A DNA stretch of 64,000 nucleotides from Lacticaseibacillus parakribbianus (GTDB lineage Bacteria; Bacillota; Bacilli; Lactobacillales; Lactobacillaceae). The position numbers and the translations under genes were made by a program. The DNA lies in assembly GCF_025490915.1 (NCBI RefSeq), contig NZ_JANQBA010000007.1, positions 85,468 through 149,467 of the forward strand, written 5' to 3'. Each line of letters opens with the position of its first letter. Position 1 is the first letter of the stretch. This document shows positions 22,525 through 31,100 of this stretch, in pieces. Under the pieces are notes generated by a model, which worked only from the letters and a program-made list of their open reading frames with translations, was not told the origin of the DNA and did not search any database.

Positions 22525-23982
22525 TTACAGCACCGCCAACACGATGAAGTTCAGGATGAAGCCGACCGAAACGATGGCCAGAATCGGGTGAATCTCGCGA
22601 GCCTTGCCGGTGATCAGCTTGACGATGCAGTAGAAGATGAAGCCGGCCGCGATACCGTAGGAGATGTTGTAGACCAGACCCATGACGATCGACGCCATGA
22701 AGGCCGGGACGGCCTCGGCGAGGTCGGTCCAGTCGATCTCCTTGAAGCTGCCCAGCATCATCACACCGACCAAGATCAGGGCCGGGGCGACGGCCTGGGT
22801 CGGCACGATGGAGATCAGCGGCGCGAAGACGGCGGAGACCAGGAAGGCGACGGCGGTGGTGACCGCGGTCAGGCCGGTGCGGCCACCGGCGCCGATGCCG
22901 GCGGCGGATTCCACGTAGGTCGTGGTGTTGCTGGTGCCAAACACCGCGCCGATGCTGGTGGCGATGGAGTCGGCGAACAGCGCCTTGTCCATCTTGGAGG
23001 AGAAGCCGTGGCCGTCCTCCATCGCCTTTTCATCCGCCGCGGAGAAAATGCCGGTGCGGCGGCCGGTGCCGATGAAGGTGCCCAGCGTGTCGAAGGTGTC
23101 GGAGAAGCTAAAGGCGAAGATTGTCATCAGCGAGATGAAAATCTGCGTTGGGCTTGTGAACAAACTCCCCATCCCCGCGTGGGAGAACGCGGCGCCAAAG
23201 GTGGTGCCGAGCTGGGAGAAGGAGCTGCCCAGGCTGTTGGCGGCGTTGAAGGTCAGGTCGGTGACCCCCATCGGAATACCGATCAAGGTGACGGCGACGA
23301 TGCCGATCAAGACGGCACCTGGGACCTTTTTGACCACCAGAATGGTCATCAGGACCAGGCCGATCAGCGCCAGCTGGACGCCGGGGTCGGTGAAGTTGAC
23401 CAGGGCCGGCACGATGCCGCCGCCGGTGACGACGCCGGTGACGCCGTCCTTGTAGTTGCTGGTCGCCGCGTTGTAGGCGGCATTGTTGATGCTTAAGATG
23501 TTGCTACTATCGGACGTGAACTGCAGGAAGCCGGCGTTTTTGAGCCCGATGTAGGCGATGAAGACGCCGATCCCGCCGCCGATGGCGTGTTGCATGACCT
23601 CGGGGATCGCCATGATGATCATCTTCCGCACCTTAGTGACGGTGATCAGGATGTTGATCATCCCGCAGATGAAGACCAAAGCCAGCGCCTGCTTCCAGTT
23701 GTACCCCAGTGCGAACACCACGGTGTAGGTGAAAAAGGCGTTGAGCCCCATCCCCGGCGCCAGGGCGTAAGGGACGTTGGCGAAAAGCCCCATCACCAGC
23801 GTCCCGACGGCGCTGGCGATGATGGTGGCCAAAAAGACCGCCTGCGACGGCATCCCGGTTTGCGACAGCACCTGCGGGTTAACGAAGAGAATGTACGACA
23901 TCGCGAAGAACGTCGTTAAACCCGCCATAATTTCGGTTGAGAACTTAGTATTATTCGCTTTAAGCTGAAAGAATTTTTCCAT
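22525..23982 (-). CDS. NCS2 purine permease (AzgA type)
   Basis: The 485-aa protein has about 12-14 membrane segments and the AzgA-subfamily signatures MSYILFVNPQ, ALAPGMGLNAFF and FSFSDTFDTLGTFIGTG. These carriers import guanine, hypoxanthine or adenine with protons. The start is the ATG at 23982 after AAAGGG; an upstream in-frame extension has no ribosome site. A 14-bp palindrome resembling a PurR-type site is upstream. Confidence 0.92.
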   Translation of the reverse strand: MEKFFQLKANNTKFSTEIMAGLTTFFAMSYILFVNPQVLSQTGMPSQAVFLATIIASAVGTLVMGLFANVPYALAPGMGLNAFFTYTVVFALGYNWKQALALVFICGMINILITVTKVRKMIIMAIPEVMQHAIGGGIGVFIAYIGLKNAGFLQFTSDSSNILSINNAAYNAATSNYKDGVTGVVTGGGIVPALVNFTDPGVQLALIGLVLMTILVVKKVPGAVLIGIVAVTLIGIPMGVTDLTFNAANSLGSSFSQLGTTFGAAFSHAGMGSLFTSPTQIFISLMTIFAFSFSDTFDTLGTFIGTGRRTGIFSAADEKAMEDGHGFSSKMDKALFADSIATSIGAVFGTSNTTTYVESAAGIGAGGRTGLTAVTTAVAFLVSAVFAPLISIVPTQAVAPALILVGVMMLGSFKEIDWTDLAEAVPAFMASIVMGLVYNISYGIAAGFIFYCIVKLITGKAREIHPILAIVSVGFILNFIVLAVL

Positions 23983-24073
23983 GATGACCCTTTCGTTCGC
24001 CTTTGATAGACACAGTGTAAGGGATTGTGAGCCAAAATTCAAGCGCAAATCCGGTTTATTTTAATGTTTATGT

Positions 24074-24087
24074 CACGAATGTTCGTG
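24074..24087. promoter_or_regulatory. Palindromic operator candidate, purine permease
   Basis: CACGAATGTTCGTG is a perfect 14-bp palindrome. On the minus strand AAACACGAACATT matches 11 of 13 positions of the PurBox AWWWCCGAACWWT. It is about 92 bp upstream of the permease start. Confidence 0.4.
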
Positions 24088-24104
24088 TTTAACGTAAAAA
24101 CCGG

Positions 24105-24136
24105 GCGACTTTCCTGAGGAAGTCGCCCGGTGCTTG
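24105..24136 (-). terminator. Terminator of D-2-hydroxyacid dehydrogenase
   Basis: CCGGGCGACTT / AAGTCGCCCGG stem followed by T5 on the minus strand. Confidence 0.85.
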
Positions 24137-24159
24137 TGATTGTGTTCAGTTGTGCGAGC

Positions 24160-25155
24160 TCACCGCGGCAGCACCTCGGTGGCGGTGCTGCCGGTGGTCA
24201 GAAACTCGACCAGGTAATTCAAGGAGAAGTCGACCATGTTCTGCACCGCCGTCTCCGTGTGGTAGGCGATGTGCGGCGTCAACAGCACGTTCGGCAGCGC
24301 CCGCAGCCGCTCCCACTGGGCGTCTTCGAAGCGGCCCTGGTCGTGCAGCGCCAGCAGGTTGGCCGATTCGTTCTCGTAGGTGTCGATGCCGGCGCCGCCG
24401 ATGTGGCCGGACTCAAGCGCCGCGATCAGCGCCTGGGTGTCGACCAGGTTGCCCCGGGCGGTGTTGATCAAAAGCGCCCCTTGCGGCATCGCCTGAAGCG
24501 CCGCGGCGTCGATCAGGTGGTCGTTGGCCGCAATGCCCGGCACGTGCAGGTCGACCACCGTGCTTTGCGCCAAAAGCGCCGGCAGGTCGACGTAGCGGCA
24601 GGCCAGGCTGGCGTCTTGCACCGGGTGGGGATCGTAGGCCAAGACCTTGGCGCCAAACGCCGCAAAAAGCCGGATCGCCTCGCGCCCGATGCGGCCGGCG
24701 CCGATCACGCCGACGGTTTGCTGCGCCAGCTCGCGGCCGATGAACTTGGTCGCCTGCAGGTAATCGCCGGCGTTAAGCGCCGCCTGGCTCTCCCCCAGCC
24801 GCCGCAGCAGCGTCAGCGTCGCGGTGACCGCGAACTCGGCGATCGCGTTGGGCGAATAGGCCGGCACGTTGGCCAGGTGAACGCCCAGCTCCCGGGCCGC
24901 GGTCAGGTCGATGTTGTCGGTGCCGACGTTGCGAATGGTGACGTAGCGAATGCCCAGCTTCGCGATGCGCTCGAACATCGCGCGGGTGACCGGCGTGGTC
25001 TGCAGCAGGTTGATGCCGTCGTAACCGGCGGCCCAGGCGAGGTTTGCAACCGTCGCCGGCGCCTTGTGGATGTCCAGCGTGTGGCCGGTTCGCGCCTGCC
25101 ATTGCGTCATGTAAGTCAGCTCGTCGTCGTGGGCGCCGTACGTGATGATTTTCAA
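24160..25155 (-). CDS. D-lactate dehydrogenase / D-2-hydroxyacid dehydrogenase
   Basis: The 331-aa protein begins at a TTG (25155) after AGGAGGCGG, giving LKIITYGAHDDE, the usual D-LDH start. The NAD motif GAGRIG is at 152-157. Catalytic residues align with the L. bulgaricus enzyme at an offset of one: R234 (NTARG), D258, E263 and H295 (LTPHIAYHTE). It reduces pyruvate or related 2-keto acids to the D-hydroxy acid with NADH. D-lactate would also feed D-Ala-D-Lac synthesis by the next gene, a plausible but unproven link. Confidence 0.9.
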   Translation of the reverse strand: MKIITYGAHDDELTYMTQWQARTGHTLDIHKAPATVANLAWAAGYDGINLLQTTPVTRAMFERIAKLGIRYVTIRNVGTDNIDLTAARELGVHLANVPAYSPNAIAEFAVTATLTLLRRLGESQAALNAGDYLQATKFIGRELAQQTVGVIGAGRIGREAIRLFAAFGAKVLAYDPHPVQDASLACRYVDLPALLAQSTVVDLHVPGIAANDHLIDAAALQAMPQGALLINTARGNLVDTQALIAALESGHIGGAGIDTYENESANLLALHDQGRFEDAQWERLRALPNVLLTPHIAYHTETAVQNMVDFSLNYLVEFLTTGSTATEVLPR

Positions 25156-25349
25156 AAAAGTCCGCCTCCTGCTGCGTTGATAGTGTGTATCTAAGTATAC
25201 GCAATCACGAACGCGACTGGCTACCGTCCTCATTCGATTTTAACGCGACCGAAATCCTAAAAGTTCGGTGAAAGCGGTGTCTTCTGTATCACAACAGGGT
25301 TTGGTGTGTTATGCTTAAGGTTCTAAAACAATCGGGAGGCATAATACCT

Positions 25350-26411
25350 ATGAAAATTGCCGTACTAGCCGGTGGGCGAAGCACTGAGCGCAATGTTTCG
25401 ATCTCAAGCGGCTACCGCATCACCAACGCCTTGCGGGCGCAGGGACACCAGGCCACCTTCATCGATCTGTTCCTGGGGTTCGACCTACCACAAGGCGCCG
25501 CACCGGTCAGCGTTTTTGACGACGCCAACACCAGTGCCGATCTCAAGATTTCGGACGCCATCCTGACCGACGCGGACATCAACGCGCTGCGCCAAGACGG
25601 CACCACGCAGCTGTTCGGCCCCAACGTCTTGGCCATCTGCCAGGCGGCCGACATCGTCTTTCTCGCGCTGCACGGCGGCGACGGCGAGAACGGGAAGGTC
25701 CAGGCCTACCTGGACCTGAACAACATCAAGTACACCGGCAGCGGCTCGACCGCCTCTGGCATCACCATGAACAAGGTGTACAGCAAGGAAATCATGCTGC
25801 AGCGCGGCATCAAGACCGCGGCCTACGTCGAGATCACCCGCGACGAAGGCGCCACCGGCCACACCCTGCCGTTCGGCTACCCGGTCGTGGTCAAGCCAAC
25901 CTCCGGCGGCTCCTCCGTCGGGACCCACATTGTGCATGATGCACAAGAGCTTGTTGACAGTCTCACAGACGTGTTCCGCTTCGACAACTCCGCGATCATC
26001 GAGGAATTCATCACCGGCCGCGAGTTCTCGCTGGGCGTGGTCAACGGCCACGCCTTCCCGGCCATCGAAATCCTGGTTCACGACGGCTGGTACGACTTCG
26101 AGCACAAGTTCCAGGCCGGCCACACCGACTTCGTGACCCCGCCGGACAACCTCGACGAAGGCGTCCACAACGAGATGAAGCGCGTCGCCGTTCAGACGAT
26201 GAAGGTCCTCGGCCTGCAAAACTACGGCCGCGTCGATTTTCTGACCAACGACGACGGCGTCTGGGTGATCGAGGCCAACAACCTGCCGGGCATGACCCCG
26301 CTGTCCCTGCTCCCGCAGGAGGCCGAGGCCGAAAACGTGCCGTACGGCGAGCTGGTCGAAAGCATCGTCAAGGGCAAGCTGAAGCTGTACGAGGACGGAA
26401 TGACCAACTAG
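25350..26411 (+). CDS. ddl: D-alanine--D-alanine ligase family protein (F-type)
   Basis: The 353-aa ATP-grasp ligase joins two D-Ala or D-Ala and D-lactate for peptidoglycan. LHGGDGENG (about 108-116), [13 protein letters not shown] (179-191) and the metal-binding [10 protein letters not shown] near the end are present. At the position of E. coli DdlB Tyr216 (YDYEAKY) this protein has F254 (YDFEHKF). Tyr-to-Phe at this site is known in Leuconostoc and lactobacilli ligases that make D-Ala-D-Lac and give intrinsic vancomycin resistance. The ATG at 25350 follows CGGGAGG. It may be a second Ddl, since its N terminus differs from the common lactobacillar form. Confidence 0.85.
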   Translation: MKIAVLAGGRSTERNVSISSGYRITNALRAQGHQATFIDLFLGFDLPQGAAPVSVFDDANTSADLKISDAILTDADINALRQDGTTQLFGPNVLAICQAADIVFLALHGGDGENGKVQAYLDLNNIKYTGSGSTASGITMNKVYSKEIMLQRGIKTAAYVEITRDEGATGHTLPFGYPVVVKPTSGGSSVGTHIVHDAQELVDSLTDVFRFDNSAIIEEFITGREFSLGVVNGHAFPAIEILVHDGWYDFEHKFQAGHTDFVTPPDNLDEGVHNEMKRVAVQTMKVLGLQNYGRVDFLTNDDGVWVIEANNLPGMTPLSLLPQEAEAENVPYGELVESIVKGKLKLYEDGMTN

Positions 26412-26412
26412 C

Positions 26413-26771
26413 AGAGGGTGGCAAAGCGCGGGTTTAGCGGGACGGCTAGCGTCGCGCTGGCGCTTGAAGCGGGTCATGCTTCGAGCACCAGTGCAAGCTG
26501 GACGCTCCCGCGTTGCGCTTTGGAACCCGTTTAGAGGGTGGCACCGAGCGCTTAGCCAACCGGCTAGCGTAGTGAAGGCACTTGGGGCGGCACCTTGCCC
26601 CAAGTGCCTTTACTAGCTGGACGCGTTGGCGATGCTCGGTGGAACCCGTTTAGAGGGTGGCAAAGCGCGGGTTTAGCGGGACGGCTAGCGTCGCGCTGGT
26701 GCTTGAAGCGGGTCATGCTTCAAGCACCGGTGCAAGCTGGACGCGTTGGCGATGATCGGTGGAACCCGTTT
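26413..26771 (+). repeat. Three tandem 119-120-bp structured repeats
   Basis: Units at 26413-26532, 26533-26651 and 26652-26771 each start AGAGGGTGG and end GGAACCCGTTT. Each holds a long inner hairpin framed by GGCTAGCG and AAGCTGG or TAGCTGG. In unit 1 an outer stem pairs CAAAGCGC with GCGCTTTG; in unit 2 CACCGAGC pairs with GCTCGGTG. Unit 3 is a mosaic, with its 5' part from unit 1 and its 3' end from unit 2. They lie just after the ddl stop and upstream of a terminator at 26883. The ends resemble the T-box core AGGGTGGNACCG, but no T-box architecture or downstream target gene is present. Function unknown. Confidence 0.85.
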
Positions 26772-26821
26772 ATGGCAGGACGCATACGTAGCCAAATGCT
26801 ACCGAATATGGTAGTATTGCC

Positions 26822-26913
26822 TTGAAGAGAACGGCACGGTGACAAACCGCATTGGGAGTAGTGCCCCAATGTATGCCGGCGACGAGCGTCCAGAGATGGG
26901 ACGCTCGTTTTTT
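26822..26913 (+). ncRNA. Putative antitoxin RNA (RNAII-like) of type I system
   Basis: A short plus-strand RNA ends at the terminator 26883-26913. Its 5' part contains TGAAGAGAACGG (26823-26834). The same 12-mer occurs in the same direction at 27152-27163, antisense to the first codons of the toxin on the minus strand. In Fst/par loci such direct repeats let the antitoxin RNA pair with the toxin mRNA. Its own promoter is not clear. Confidence 0.5.
26883..26913 (+). terminator. Terminator of RNAII-like RNA
   Basis: CGAGCGTCC / GGGACGCTCG with T6 on the plus strand. Confidence 0.88.
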
Positions 26914-26925
26914 CTTCGGCGACGT

Positions 26926-26967
26926 AAAAAAAACACCGCCCACAAGTAGTGCGACCCGTGAGCGGTG
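26926..26967 (-). terminator. Terminator of toxin mRNA
   Basis: Minus strand: CACCGC-t-CAC / GTG-g-GCGGTG stem followed by T8. It faces the plus-strand terminator 13 bp away. Confidence 0.85.
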
Positions 26968-26987
26968 CGTGTCGGCCGGCGCATGAC

Positions 26988-27167
26988 TTAACGTTGCGGT
27001 TTTTTACTGCGACGCTTGTTGACGACGCAGTGTTTACCTACCGAGCGTCTGGCATGTCGACCAGGGTGCTGGCTTGCGTGACGCCACTCAGCCCAAAGGC
27101 CAGTGATAAGCTGGGCCAGCAATGTTGCCGCCGCGGGGGCGAACACCAGTGTGAAGAGAACGGACAA
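26988..27167 (-). CDS. Putative Fst/Lpt-like membrane toxin
   Basis: A small ORF encodes LSVLFTLVFAPAAATLLAQL then ITGLWAEWRHA and a basic tail ending KRRSKKPQR (59 aa from the TTG at 27167; a GTG at 27200 is also in frame). One hydrophobic helix with an internal AP motif followed by a charged tail is the Fst/Lpt type I toxin pattern. The TTG follows GGTGAG by 7 bases. The mRNA leader can form GGGAG...CTCCC just before the ribosome site, as in Fst. A convergent RNA shares a 12-nt repeat overlapping the first codons. The tail is longer than in Fst. Identification rests on pattern only. Confidence 0.5.
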   Translation of the reverse strand: MSVLFTLVFAPAAATLLAQLITGLWAEWRHASQHPGRHARRSVGKHCVVNKRRSKKPQR

Positions 27168-27230
27168 CGGAGAACTCACCGCCGGGAGATGCGATATCAC
27201 CCTGGGGTATGCAGAGCTCCCAGCCCCGCC

Positions 27231-27260
27231 AGTGTATCACGACCCCACATCATTTGTCAG
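27231..27260 (-). promoter_or_regulatory. Promoter of toxin mRNA
   Basis: Minus strand: CTGACA (27255-27260), 18-bp spacer, TACACT (27231-27236) with an extended TG. Start predicted near 27224. Confidence 0.65.
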
Positions 27261-27274
27261 GGCCCACTCGCCCC

Positions 27275-27303
27275 TTGCTTTTCCCCTACACATCGGTTAC
27301 GAT
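27275..27303 (+). promoter_or_regulatory. Promoter of attenuated leader
   Basis: TTGCTT (27275-27280), 17-bp spacer, TACGAT (27298-27303). An inverted repeat CTACACATCG / CGATGTAG surrounds the -10, a possible operator. Confidence 0.6.
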
Positions 27304-27309
27304 GTAGGC

Positions 27310-27454
27310 AAAGAAGACTGTATGTATCAAGAGTGTTGGTAGTGGCTATGCACTGTGACCAACCGGCAACGTACCGTAAGGCAACGTGCCCCACCATAGA
27401 CGGATGCAGATCAACCACTTGGGAGGTCGTGCATACGTGTACGGCCTTCTTTTA
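27310..27454 (+). promoter_or_regulatory. Structured leader with intrinsic terminator (S-box-like motifs)
   Basis: A leader of about 145 nt ends in a terminator (GGTCGTGC / GTACGGCC, then TTCTTTT, 27425-27454) placed before the ribosome site of the next gene, so read-through must be controlled. It contains TATCAAGAG (27325-27333), CGGCAAC and GTGCC in the order seen in SAM-I (S-box) riboswitches. The P2 region (GTTGGT / ACCAAC) does not show the usual S-box kink-turn. It is a divergent SAM-type switch or another attenuator. Confidence 0.5.
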
Positions 27455-27477
27455 ATACAAAAAGTGGAGGTTTTCCC

Positions 27478-27846
27478 ATGCTTATTTTTCAAGACAATAA
27501 TCTGACCGAGGTGCCGTCCGGCGAGGCCGCGGTGCAGGCTCTGATCGACGCGCTGCCGCAGCGCGAGTACGAGAACTTCATCGGCGTCAACGACTACCGC
27601 CTGGCGTGGCACAACGGGACGCCGGCGCAGCAGGCGGCGCTTAACGCCATCGTGATTCCGCGACTGACGGCGGCGGCCCAGTCCGTCGCCACCGCCCCCG
27701 TGCTGCCCCGCTCCAACAAGCACATCCTGAACTACTACCACAACCACGCGCTGAACATTGCGCGAAACTGGCTGGCCGACTTCGCGGAGGCGGCCGACCT
27801 ACCCCAGGCGGTGCGTGAGGCGGCCACGGTCGCGACGGCACGGTGA
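27478..27846 (+). CDS. Unrecognised 122-aa protein behind attenuated leader
   Basis: The protein starts MLIFQDNNLTEVPSGEAAVQ and is acidic, Ala-rich and probably soluble and helical. I find no known domain, signal peptide or membrane segment. AGTGGAGG lies 8 bases before the ATG. The gene is alone after a leader with its own promoter and terminator, so expression depends on anti-termination. If the leader is a SAM-type switch, a role in sulfur or methionine metabolism would follow, but nothing in the protein itself shows that. Confidence 0.7.
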   Translation: MLIFQDNNLTEVPSGEAAVQALIDALPQREYENFIGVNDYRLAWHNGTPAQQAALNAIVIPRLTAAAQSVATAPVLPRSNKHILNYYHNHALNIARNWLADFAEAADLPQAVREAATVATAR

Positions 27847-27884
27847 CGTCGCGGCGGAATGCCGCCCCCGCCGCCCGATTGCCG

Positions 27885-27913
27885 TTGACGCCGCCGCGTA
27901 AACATGCGATACT
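27885..27913 (+). promoter_or_regulatory. Promoter of small RNA
   Basis: TTGACG (27885-27890), 17-bp spacer, GATACT (27908-27913) with an upstream TG. Confidence 0.65.
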
Positions 27914-27919
27914 GAACGA

Positions 27920-28017
27920 CGGTGCCAAACCACGGTCGGGGTACGGAATCGGCGCTTCGGCGTTCTGAAGGTTCCCGCACCCGACCACTGCCACGAGCTT
28001 GCTCGTGGTATTTTTTT
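27920..28017 (+). ncRNA. Stand-alone ~100-nt small RNA
   Basis: The interval has its own promoter and terminator and no ORF. GGTCGGG (27934-27940) pairs with CCCGACC (27980-27986) and encloses GGAA/TTCC and CGCTTCGGCG elements. A second hairpin CCACGAG-cttg-CTCGTGG ends in T7. The next gene is on the opposite strand, so it is not a leader. It lacks the conserved SRP RNA tetraloop core. Confidence 0.65.
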
Positions 28018-28115
28018 GGCCAAAAATCGGTGCCTCCGCGGCGGTCAAGCAAGGGCCACGCACCGCACTTTGCGCAGTCTGCCTGCCGCGCGAAGGTGTT
28101 GGGTCCCCACAGCGA

Positions 28116-28157
28116 AAAACCCGCAAGCCGCAACCGATAGCGGTTGGGTTTGCGGGT
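28116..28157 (-). terminator. Terminator of MMPL operon
   Basis: CCCGCAAgCCgCAACC / GGTTgGGtTTGCGGG with T5 on the minus strand. Confidence 0.8.
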
Positions 28158-28164
28158 TCAGCGG

Positions 28165-31100
28165 TTACGCGTCGTGCCGATCGTAGGTCAAGGCGACGCT
28201 CGCCGACAAAATGATCGGCAGCAGCACCACCAAAATGATCAGCCCGATCATCACGGTGATGGCGACCTGAATCAGCGTCAGCACCCCGGACGGCATCAGG
28301 GCGGCGAAGGTGCCGCCGAGAATGATCGCCGCGGAGATGACCACGGCGCCGATGATCTCGGCGGCCTGGACCATGGCGCGGCTCGGCGCCAGCTCTTGGC
28401 CGAACTCACGGTACTTCATCATCAGGAAGATGCTGTAGTCGACGCCCAGCGCAATCAGCATGATGAAGCCGAAGAACGGCGTGTTCCACGTCAGCTCAGC
28501 CTGGCCGAGCAACGCCGCGCTGAGCAGGCGCGTCAGCGTGAGCGAGGAGAAGTAGGCCAACAGCAGCGTTCCGAGGATGTAGACCGGCTGCAGCAGCGAG
28601 CGGGTCACCACCATCAGGGCCAGCGCGATGCCGACCAGCATGATGACGGCGGTTCGCATGAAGTCGCTGGACGCAACGTCGCGGGTATCCGCGGTGAACG
28701 CGGTTTGGCCGCCGATTGCCACCGTGGCGCCGGCCAGCGCCGTGCCGCGGAGCTGGTTTTGGACCTCTTTTTGCAGCGCGGTGACCTTGGCCATCGCCTT
28801 TGCGGAGGCCGGATCGACCTTGAAAACCAGTGTGAGCTGCGTCGCGGTCTGGTCCTTGGACAGGTACTGGTCAAGCGCCGGCTCGAAGGCCTTGCCCGTC
28901 AGCTGAGCCTTGGGAATGTAGAATTCCTTGGCCGCGGCGGAATGCTTGAGGCCGGTGAGGTAGCCGTTGGCGGTTTGAACACCGCCATCGATCTGGGTCA
29001 GGCCGGCGGTGGCCGAGCCGAGCCCGGTTTGCAGCTGCGTCATCTGACCGGTCAGTCCGACCAGCGTGTTGTACATGGTCTGCTGCCCGGCGCGTTCCTG
29101 TGTCAGGCCGCTGGTCAGGGCCGGCACGTTAGCGGCCAACTGCTGGGAGCCGGCCAAAAGCTGTGCGGCCCCCGACGACAGGCCGGTGGCATTGGCGGCC
29201 AGCTGGCTGGTGCCGCTCGCCACCTGGTTGACGCCGCTCACGTACTGCGAGACGCCGCCGGTCAAGGCGGCCAGCTGCCGCGTCATCGCGGCGTTTTGAA
29301 TCGTGTTTTGGATCGTCTTTTGGCTGCTCAGGTCAACCCCCGAGCCGTTCACGCCGGCGTTGAGCTGCGTGGCGATCTGAACGGCCGCGTTGGAGTTGGT
29401 CTGCAGGGTCTTGAGCCCGGTTTGCAGCTGGGTCAAGGCCGTGGTCAGTTCACCGAGCTTGGCGGTCTGGCCGCTCAGCGCGTCGGCCTGGTCCAGCATG
29501 CCGGCGGCCGATTGCATCAGCGCCTGCGCGTTCTGCAGCTCGCTTTTCAGCTCGGCGATGTCGTCGTCGCTCGGCAAGGCGGCGGCGAGCTCGCGCAGCT
29601 TGGTCAGATCGGGCAGCGTCAAGGCGCCGGCCTGGCTGGCGACACCGCTGATCGCCTTGGTGTTGGCCTGCAGGTTGTCGCTCAGGTTGGCCTGAGCCTT
29701 GGTCACAATGGCCTGCGCGGCCTTCTTGGCGGCGGCGCTGGCCGTGTCGTCGGCCACGATGGCCTGCGCCTGCGTGATGATTGCGCGTTCCGCCGCGGTG
29801 GCGGCCACGTTGCGCAGCGCCACCTGGGTCATCGTCGTGCGAACCGTCGCCAGCGTCTTGGTCAGCCCGGTCGCTTTGGTCTGCAGCGCGGTCAGATCGG
29901 CCTTGGCGGCTTGGAGCTGATCGAGCAGCTTGATGGCGGCGGCCAGCTGCGGTGCCAGCTTTTGCGCGGCGGCCAGCTGGGTTCTCATCGTCGCGGTTTG
30001 GGCTGTCAGCGCCTGCATCTGTGTTTGCGCCGCCGCCAATTGGCCGAACGCCGCGGCGTTGTCGGCCAACGCCCCATTGATCTGGGCGATGCCGCCGTTG
30101 ATGCCGGTTGTGTAGGCGGTCAGCCCCGCCACGGCCAGGGGCAGCGCCTGGGTCTGCTGCGTCAGCTGGGTGACGCCGGCCTCAAGCTGCGGTGAGTTAG
30201 CCGCCAGCTGCGTCGTGCCGGCGTTGAGCTGCGCCACCGCCCCCGTGTACTGACCGACGCCTTGGTTCAGGGTGTTGGCCCCGGTCGCCAGCTGCTTGGT
30301 GCCGGATTGCAGCTGCTTGGACCCGGTCAGAAGCTGGTCCGTGCCGCTGACAAGCTGCCGCACCCCGGCCAGGCCGCTGGCCATGTCGGCCCCGGCGAGC
30401 TGCGAGCTGGCCGACTGCAGGCCGCGGTTGATCTCGCCCAGCCCGGTGCGAGCCTGGGTCATGCCACTGGTCACGGTTCCCAGCTGCTTTTGGACATACA
30501 GGTCGCTGATTGCGCTGCCGCCGGGCTGGGTGACCGAGGCGACCGTCTCGATGCTCGGGTCTTGCTGCAGCTTGCGGGTCAGCTGGTCGATCACCTTCAG
30601 GTACTGATTGGCCGCCAGCTTCTTGTCACTTTGAATGTACAAAGTGGAAGGCTCGGCGGTGCCCTTGGAGTAATGGGCCTGGATCACCTTGAAGCCCTGC
30701 TTGGCCGGCACCTTGGCGCCGAGCTCAACCACGGTGTCGTAGTTCAAAGAACCGTTGTAGCCGAGCAGCACCGGCACCGCGCAAAGGGCGACCAGCACCA
30801 GCGCGATCAGCGGATGCAGCACCGAGCGACTGGCCAGCGCCTGCCAAAACCGGCTACGGCTGCCGCCGGTGAAGTCCTTGGTCGGCCAAAACAGCCGCTT
30901 GCCCATGGTCGCCATGAAGAACGGATTGAGTGTCAAGAGCACTACCAAAAGCACCGCCACCCCGACGGCAACGCCGACCGCGGATTGGTAGATCGAAAAC
31001 TTCGCCAGCCCTAGGGCGGAAAAGCCAATCAGCACCGACGAGCCGCTGTACAAAATGGTTCGCCCGGCGACGCGCCGCGCCTTGGCCGCCGCCTCGGTGT

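Noticed and set aside
26413..26771. T-box riboswitches suggested by AGGGTGGCACCG
   Set aside because: No stem I with specifier loop, no terminator/antiterminator directly after each unit and no amino-acid gene downstream.
26841..26881. Mn2+ (yybP-ykoY) riboswitch suggested by GGGAGTAG
   Set aside because: Only the short GGGAGTAG string matches; the second conserved half and a target gene are missing.
27920..28017. SRP (4.5S-like) RNA
   Set aside because: The conserved GGAAGCAGCC/GGUCAGG core of SRP RNA is absent.
28144..31014. Long plus-strand frames opposite the MMPL gene
   Set aside because: Arg/Gln/His-rich translations without motifs or ribosome sites; the minus strand encodes a clear membrane exporter.
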